From positions 310,001-374,000 of the forward strand of contig WIUZ02000016.1 of the NCBI GenBank assembly GCA_015956445.1: 64,000 nucleotides of DNA, in the 5' to 3' direction. This DNA is from Thelephora terrestris (lineage: Eukaryota > Basidiomycota > Agaricomycetes > Thelephorales > Thelephoraceae). The position numbers and the translations under genes are program-made. Below are positions 58,171 through 64,000 of the stretch, one piece after another (position 1 is the stretch's first letter; each line of letters begins with the position of its first letter). The notes below the pieces were generated by a model that made no database searches, was not told the DNA's origin, and saw only the letters and a list, made by a program, of their open reading frames with translations.

Positions 58171-59436
58171 ATGCCTCGTGCCTCTACTCGCAATCCCACC
58201 CGCCGCTCTTCCTCTTACTCTCCTGTTCAGGAGAACAACTACAACATCGACCGTTTCTCCCATGCCCGCCATGATTCTTCTCGTCCGTACCCCACTTTGG
58301 GAGCTGTTATGGACCGGACCGCCACCGCCGACCCTAGTGAAGGGTTCTCTGATCTAGGTGGGGGGTCTGGTTGCGCATTCCGATTTAGGAAAGCGAACTA
58401 ACTCCTTTTAGGTTTCAGGGACTTTCTCCAGGCTGCTCGTAGGGTGTCTCGGCGCAAGTTGGCACGCATCGAGACTAACCCTTACGCGAACGAACTCCTC
58501 AACAGGGGTGTTGAATTCGTTACTGAAGCCAATGAGACCTTCAACTCCGTGTTGGAGGCCAGCGTTCTTCATACGGGGAACGTTGGGTCCATGTTAATGG
58601 ATGAAGTGGCTCACGTCAACGAGCGCATTGATGGTCGTCGCGAGGAGATAGAAGCCTTGGAGAATTGGAAGGAAGATATGCAGGGCATTATTCATGGACA
58701 GGAAGATAGCGTGGTTCGGCAGGGGGCCGACATTGATTTGTTGAAAGTAAGAAAGTTTGGGTCCGGAGTATTTGACCTTTCTAACTCAAACTTTCTTTTT
58801 AGGGAGAGGTGTCCACTCTTAAGGACTTGGTCCGGGCTCTGGTTACTAAAACCGGAGAATTGGAGGACGATAAGGTAAGGGGTAGGGGTTGAAGGTTTTT
58901 GATATCTTCTAACCCTATTCCTTTAGGTTCGCCTTACTCGTCGTATCTCCGAATTGACCGGAGAGGTCCGGGATTTCCAGAGGAGGTGCAACGAGCCGGA
59001 GGTCCGAGTTGAAGAGGAGGATGAAGAAGAGGTTCTGCATCGGGCCGGGTCGCCGATCATCCCTAACCGGGCTGAGTCGCCGCCCGCTCGTTTGTTGGTC
59101 CGTCACGAGAATAGGTTGGTTCCTATCAATGATGAGGTCATTGAGATTGGGAGCAACGAATTTTACCAGAACGTAGGAGTCGTCCGTAGGGACACTCCTC
59201 GTCCTGAGTTCGTGTCTACTCCTTGGGGTAGTCGTCGTCAATGGCCTGCTCTGGAGTATGATCCGTATGCCGAGTTCGTTCCCGATAGTGAACCAAACTC
59301 TGATACGGAGCTTCCAGATTACGATGACTTGTCGGACGTGGATCCAAACGAGATCCGGGAGCAGAATTGGTTGAACGAGGAGTTGATGAGATCGGCATTG
59401 GAAGTAGTACAAAGGATCCGAAGAGATATTGATTAG
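58171..59436 (+). CDS. Family B coiled-coil protein, copy 2 (intact, unrecognised)
   Basis: Exons 58171-58357, 58412-58746, 58803-58874 and 58927-59436 give 367 residues. Order: a basic, Ser/Arg-rich N-terminus (MPRASTRNPTRRSSSYSP); a helical core (RRKLARIETNPYANELL; VNERIDGRREEIEALENWK); a 24-residue exon; a segment with LTRRISELTGEVRDF; then an acidic C-terminal third (DYDDLSDVDPNEI) ending in a helix, EVVQRIRRDID. It resembles a cytoplasmic or nuclear coiled-coil adaptor and matches no family I know. It is the first of two tandem 2.1-kb units; copy 3 lacks its second intron. Confidence 0.82.
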
Positions 59437-60287
59437 ATAACTCTTTTGTGCTGTTGGCTTCCAATGGATTTCCTCTTTTGTCTATTGCGCGTGATCCATG
59501 AGTCGTAAAGCATAATGGTTTTCATAAGTCCAATCCAAGGGTCAGATTAATAAGCCGGTTGACTTCTGCGAGAGGTCAGCGCGCGACACTTATTAATACA
59601 TCCCTTGTTGTCGGTAGCCTGAATATCTACTAGTCGTCCAGGGGCAACGGAGGGCCAGGTAGGGGGAATCTTCGTATGAAGGTTCGCCAGTACATGTTCA
59701 CGTATTATACCTCGGGTCTTCTGGGGTATCTTGACTAGTAGCACGTTCCACGTATTGGACTTTGAGTCGTTAAGCATAGGGCATACTGCATAATAAACAG
59801 TTTACCGCCGTGTTTAGGGCAGGGCACCAACTGACTTAGTGGTGATGAGGCGTTAAATAAAGGGTTTAAAAAGGGGGTTAACGGCGAAATCATCACACAC
59901 TAATGATACAAACGCAGACAAACATGGTCCGTGCACAGCACTGCATGGTCTGTGCGTTACGTGGTGACTAATGCTACAAATTATCAGCTGATAAACGAAA
60001 GTGTGGCGGCCAATAGCAATTTGAGAGCATTACAGAGCAGTTACAAAGCATGACGTAGCCTGGGAATGTTCGGAAGGAATGTGGGTATGACTGACTAACA
60101 GCCAATGGCAAAAGGGGAGCATATGACTAAGGATAGGGGCATATGATGTCATGTGGGTCATGCGCAGTAAACAATAGAAAGGATGACTCAACTCCTGAGT
60201 CGTGGAAGGGGCGTGGCATTTGGTATATAACCAAAGGGGGTTGGATGACTGGTCTTCCAACAAACCCACCTTTGTTACACAGTCAAC
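59437..60287 (+). promoter_or_regulatory. 3' flank of family B copy 2 and promoter of copy 3
   Basis: The 3' part has the shared motif CATCCCTTGTTGTCGGTAG at 59,599-59,617. The duplicated promoter begins near 59,898 (ACTAATGATACAAACGCAG). A TATATAA box at 60,224-60,230 lies 58-64 bp before the ATG of copy 3. Confidence 0.6.
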
Positions 60288-61494
60288 ATGCCTCGTGCCT
60301 CTACTCGTAATCCCACCCGTCGCTCTACCTCTTATTCTCCTGTCCAGGAGAATAACTACAACATTGATCGCTTCTCTCACGCTCGTCGTGATTCATCTCG
60401 TCCTTATCCCACTTTGGGAAACGTCATGGACCGGACCGCCACCGCCGACCCTAATGAGGGTTTTACCGACTTAGGTTCGGGATGCCGGTTGACATATTTG
60501 ACATGTCTGCTGATGTTCCGCTTTAGGTTTTAGGGATTTCATCCAAGCCTCTCGTAGGGTGTCTCGGCGCAAGTTGGCGCGTATTGAGACCAACCCCTAT
60601 GCGACCGAACTCCTTAACAGGGGTGTCGAGTTCGTCACTGAGACCAACGAGACCTTCAACTCTGTGTTGGAGGCCAGCGTTATCCATACGGGTAACGTTG
60701 GGTCCATGTTGATGGACGAGATCACTCATGTCAATGAGCGAGTTGATGGTCGTCAGGATGAGATCGAAAACCTGGAGAAGGATGTTGCCGTATTGCAAGA
60801 TTGGACGATGAAGACGGATGATGCCGCTGAGAAGCAGGCCGCCAATCTTGACATGTTGAAGGGCGAGATGATTACGTTGAAGGACCTGATCCGGAGTCTG
60901 GTTGATCAAACTGGGAGATTGGAAGACGATAAGGTACGGGGGCTGGGATTGAAGATAATTGCTTTCTTCTAACCCTGTTCCTTTTAGGTTCGCCTTACTC
61001 GTCGTGTCTCCGAGTTAACCGGAGAAGTCCGGGATCTCCAGAGGAGGTGTAACGAGCCGGAGGTCCGAGTTGAAGAAGAGGAGTCGGAGGTTCCGCATCG
61101 GGCCGGGTCACCGATAATTCCCAATCGGGCTGAGTCGCCGCCCGCTCGTTTGTTGGTTCGTCACGAGAACAGGTTGGTTCCTGTCGATGATGAGGTCATT
61201 GAGATCGGGAGCGACGAATTCTATCAGAACGTAGGAGTCGTCCGTAGGGACACTCCTCGTCCTGAGTTCGTATCTACTCCTTGGGGTAGTCGCCGTCAAT
61301 GGCCTGCTCTGGAGTATGATCCGTATGCCGAGTTCGTTCCCGATAGTGAGCCGAACTCTGACACGGAGCTTCCAGATTACGATGACTTGTCGGACGTGGA
61401 CCCAAACGAGATTAGGGAACAGAACTGGTTGAACGAGGAATTGGTGAGGTCGGCCTTGGAAGTAGTACAAAGGATTCGCAGAGATATTGATTAA
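60288..61494 (+). CDS. Family B coiled-coil protein, copy 3 (intact, unrecognised)
   Basis: Exons 60288-60474, 60527-60933 and 60988-61494 give 366 residues. The same parts as copy 2 are present. The middle is different: no intron where copy 2 has its second one, and a diverged helical stretch (DVAVLQDWTMKTDDAAEKQA). The C-terminal third is almost identical (EYDPYAEFVPDSEPNSDTE). The first intron uses donor GTTCGG. Function unknown. Confidence 0.82.
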
Positions 61495-61958
61495 ATAACT
61501 CTTTTGTACTATGGCTTCCTTGGAATTATCCTTTCATCTTGTCTATTGTGTGATCCATGAGTCGTAAAGCATAATGGTTTTTGTGAGTCCAATCCAAGGG
61601 TCAGATTAATAAGCCGGTTGACTTCTGCGAGAGGTCAACGCGCGACACTTATTAATACATCCCTTGTTGTCGGTAGCCTGAATATCTACTAGTCGTCCAG
61701 GGGCAACGGAGGGCCAGGTAGGGGGAATCTTCGTATGAAGGTTCGCCGGTACATGTTCACGTATTATACCTTGGGTCTTCTGGGGTATCTTGACTAGTAG
61801 CACGTTCCACGTATTGGACTTTGAATCGTTAGACATAGGGCATATGGCATAATAAACAGTTTACCGCCATGTTTAGGGCAGGGCACCAACTGACTTAGTG
61901 GTGATGAGGCGTTAAATAAAGGAAATAAAAGGGGGTAAACGGCGAAATCATCACAATA
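61495..61958 (+). other. 3' flank of family B copy 3
   Basis: Matches 59,437-59,895 after copy 2, including CATCCCTTGTTGTCGGTAG at 61,658-61,676. It ends where LTR alpha begins. No other gene is seen. Confidence 0.6.
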
Positions 61959-62684
61959 CCCTTGGGTGTGATCCCCAGGTACGAACTTTCATGACCCCAT
62001 GCCCCTATTTCTTTTTGGACTAGTGTCATCTTTACCCCTATGTTTCATGCGGACATTTCTTATCTCTTATGCAATCCTTCACACACTAGTAAGGCCCTTT
62101 GTCCTTTATTCTCCCACGCGTCATATTTGTTCGCTTCCCTTACTTAGTGTTCTCACACTCCTTATCTCCCTTTGTTCTGGCTTGATAAGGGTATATTAGG
62201 GTATTGACGTCATGGCCACTTCTTTAGTATAAGTAGCAACTGTGGCTGTATTGTAGTACCTTAGTTTTGTTACCTCAGGAAATCCTCTGCCCTTCTCAGC
62301 CCAGTTGCAGTTAAGGACAAGTCAGAGTTTCTTGTTTGAACACAAGGCATCCCCCATCTGCTCTCCCTCCCGCTCTGCGCGTCAACTGCGCCTTGTAACT
62401 ATAGAACCCCAGTGTTCATCATATAGAATACCTCAAGCGTCCAGTCGATCACCTGGTGGAGTTATCAATCCTGTTGTAGGGATAAACCCTTGCTTGGTAA
62501 ACCGAATGGAGTACGGTTTAGGTTGGGTTTCCCTTTAGGATTTTGACCTGACTTGTAGTGGCCTCGGACAACCTACCGGAAGAATAGAGAAGTGATCTTT
62601 CTCTCACAAGCTAGTTGGACTAGTGAGCACTCTGTGGAGTCGGCTCAGTGCACTGGTAGTTGTTGGGGTAGAGTGGCCCTGACA
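61959..62684 (-). mobile_element. LTR alpha, copy 3 (solo, fossil, inverted)
   Basis: Full-length LTR alpha opposite in orientation to 41,733-42,455. Its TGTCAGGG end abuts the KDZ transposase fragment. A TAAGTAGCAACTGTGG stretch follows a TATAAGT-like promoter element near 62,227. No internal domain adjoins. Confidence 0.65.
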
Positions 62685-64000
62685 ATAAGAGATGACCAAA
62701 ATCTCATTTTTAGATTTCATACCTCTGATGTCAGGCCCTTCGAGGCACATTCGGCCAAATGTGTTTTTAGTATGGCATCTGAGATCATATACGCGAGACC
62801 GTTGGAAAGGGGGGGATCCGAGAAACCACGCTCCTTCTGCTTGAGTTTGAAATTTGCGTCCATAGACAGATACAATGTATTAACCCAGCTGAAAGATAGT
62901 CAGTCCACTACCTGGCACGCATTGGCCACAAATGCACCCACTGATCGACGGAATTGGTGACCAGGTTCTTTCCTGGGTGGGGGCAAGCGGGACAGTCAAT
63001 CGCGAGAGAACCGGGGGCAAGGGCATTGAACCGGCCGTCAATGTGGGCTCCACCCCCACGATGAACACGCCGTAAGTCAACCCACATGCAGGATGCGAAG
63101 GCAAGGTCGTTGTAGCTGTACTGTTGTAATATGAGCACACGAACGATTGTCATTAAAGTTGAACTTACAATCGGGGGACTGAGACCTGAGGCGTTGTGGA
63201 TAGATATGAGGGTTGCGTAGACATCATAGAGGTTAATCTTGCTTCGGGTCTGGAGTTTGTGAAGGAAATCCAGGAGGCGAAATGTAAACGCAGTGCCTGG
63301 CTGTTTCAATGTTGCAGGGAACCATCTCATGCGAAGAAGTTGAACACGAGGCGGTCGTTGTCTTCCAGGCTCCCTGCAGGAGCAGTAGCGGATGCAGACG
63401 GTTGTAATGCCCAAAACATCAAAGAGGGTGAGGTCCATAGCGGCGGGAGGCATTGCACAGGTTTCACCGGGACGGTGGCCGAGCTGATACGTTGCACCAA
63501 GATCATGCAACGTGATCCTGGTGAAGAACTCGCCTGTCCATTTCTAAAAATAGCCGTCAGGTTGAAGGTGGGGTCCGGACGAAGGCGAGTGTATCACCTG
63601 AATATTGTGCAATGGATCTGATTGGTGGGTGATGGTGGTACAGCGTTGGCAGAGCATGTGCCTGAAGAAACAGTCAAGGCAACGGTAGATCGTGTTCAGT
63701 TCTAAGCACAGTTCACAAGGTGGGGGGTCAGGCAACCCCATGAGGCCCTTGTGTCTAGCCAGCTCATCTGTAAATTCATCCCTGTACTTTGACCATTCTT
63801 CTATTTGTGTCTAGGGTATTGTTAGGAATAGAGGTAGAGAACGTCGTCACAGATGGAGGGAACATACCAATACCGAACGACTTGGGCCTTTCCGCTCATG
63901 GTTGCGTGTTGCTGGTAACAATACCACTCCTTCGGTGTCAGAATAAATGTTGTCATCACACTTGAGGGGATCAGGGACAACGTCCACAAGCTGTGGAGTG
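62685..64000 (-). CDS. KDZ transposase with CxC2 cysteine cluster (partial at both ends)
   Basis: Exons read on the minus strand: from the window edge to 63,868 (SDTEGVVLLPATRNHERKG); 63,810-63,598 (CELCLELNTIYRCLDCFF, CQRCTTITHQSDPLHNIQ); then from 63,543 (KWTGEFF, YQLGHRPGE, LLRMRWFPATLKQPGTAFTF, IDCPACPHPGKNL); and near 62,690-62,880 SMDANFKLKQKERG. This is the typical order of Kyakuja-Dileera-Zisupton transposases: CxC2 cluster, RWFPAT box, CPACP-PG motif, then the MDANF(K/R)LK motif. The catalytic core that should follow is missing because LTR alpha begins at 62,684. The right end runs out of the window. Confidence 0.85.

Overview
The window reads as nuclear DNA of a filamentous basidiomycete, most likely an Agaricomycete. 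Genes carry many short GT-AG introns of 46-100 nt, housekeeping genes are densely packed on both strands, and there are STAND/NLR genes with NB-ARC and TPR-like parts, a DUF6535 membrane protein and KDZ transposons, all typical of mushroom-forming fungi. Exon structures below were worked out by hand; for every gene called intact, the exon lengths add up to an open frame.

Housekeeping block (1-10,100): a mitochondrial-type AAA ATPase (-), a tRNA-Arg(ACG) (-), the tiny membrane proteolipid gene PMP3 (-), a protein-kinase-like gene (+), an NSRP1-like splicing factor (-) and, divergently, phosphatidylinositol synthase (+).

NLR block (10,400-33,200): four NB-ARC/TPR genes (two on -, the first with an early stop and the second clearly broken; two intact on +), each next to an intact or relic DUF6535 gene. 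Copies 1 and 2 are a tandem segmental duplication. A decayed copy of the 3' half of the AAA gene with its flank lies between them. Copy 3 carries a different N-terminal domain from copies 1, 2 and 4. CpG content falls sharply in the second half of copy 4, next to the repeat region.

Repeat block (33,200-64,000): nested mobile DNA. It holds solo LTR-like fossils, a decayed hAT transposase, three families of non-autonomous elements with CACTGGGG termini and 3-bp target duplications (one a nearly perfect 943-bp palindrome), and a 3.3-kb foldback element with 7-8-bp duplications, telomere-like repeats and a minisatellite. A KDZ transposase fragment lies at the right edge. Between two oppositely oriented LTRs (41.7 and 62.7 kb) is a cluster of two unrecognised multi-exon coiled-coil gene families, A (three copies, one intact) and B (three copies, two intact). 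They have conserved TATA boxes and share a 19-bp flanking motif. This cluster and the repeated NLR-DUF6535 pairing are the best candidates for an undescribed system.
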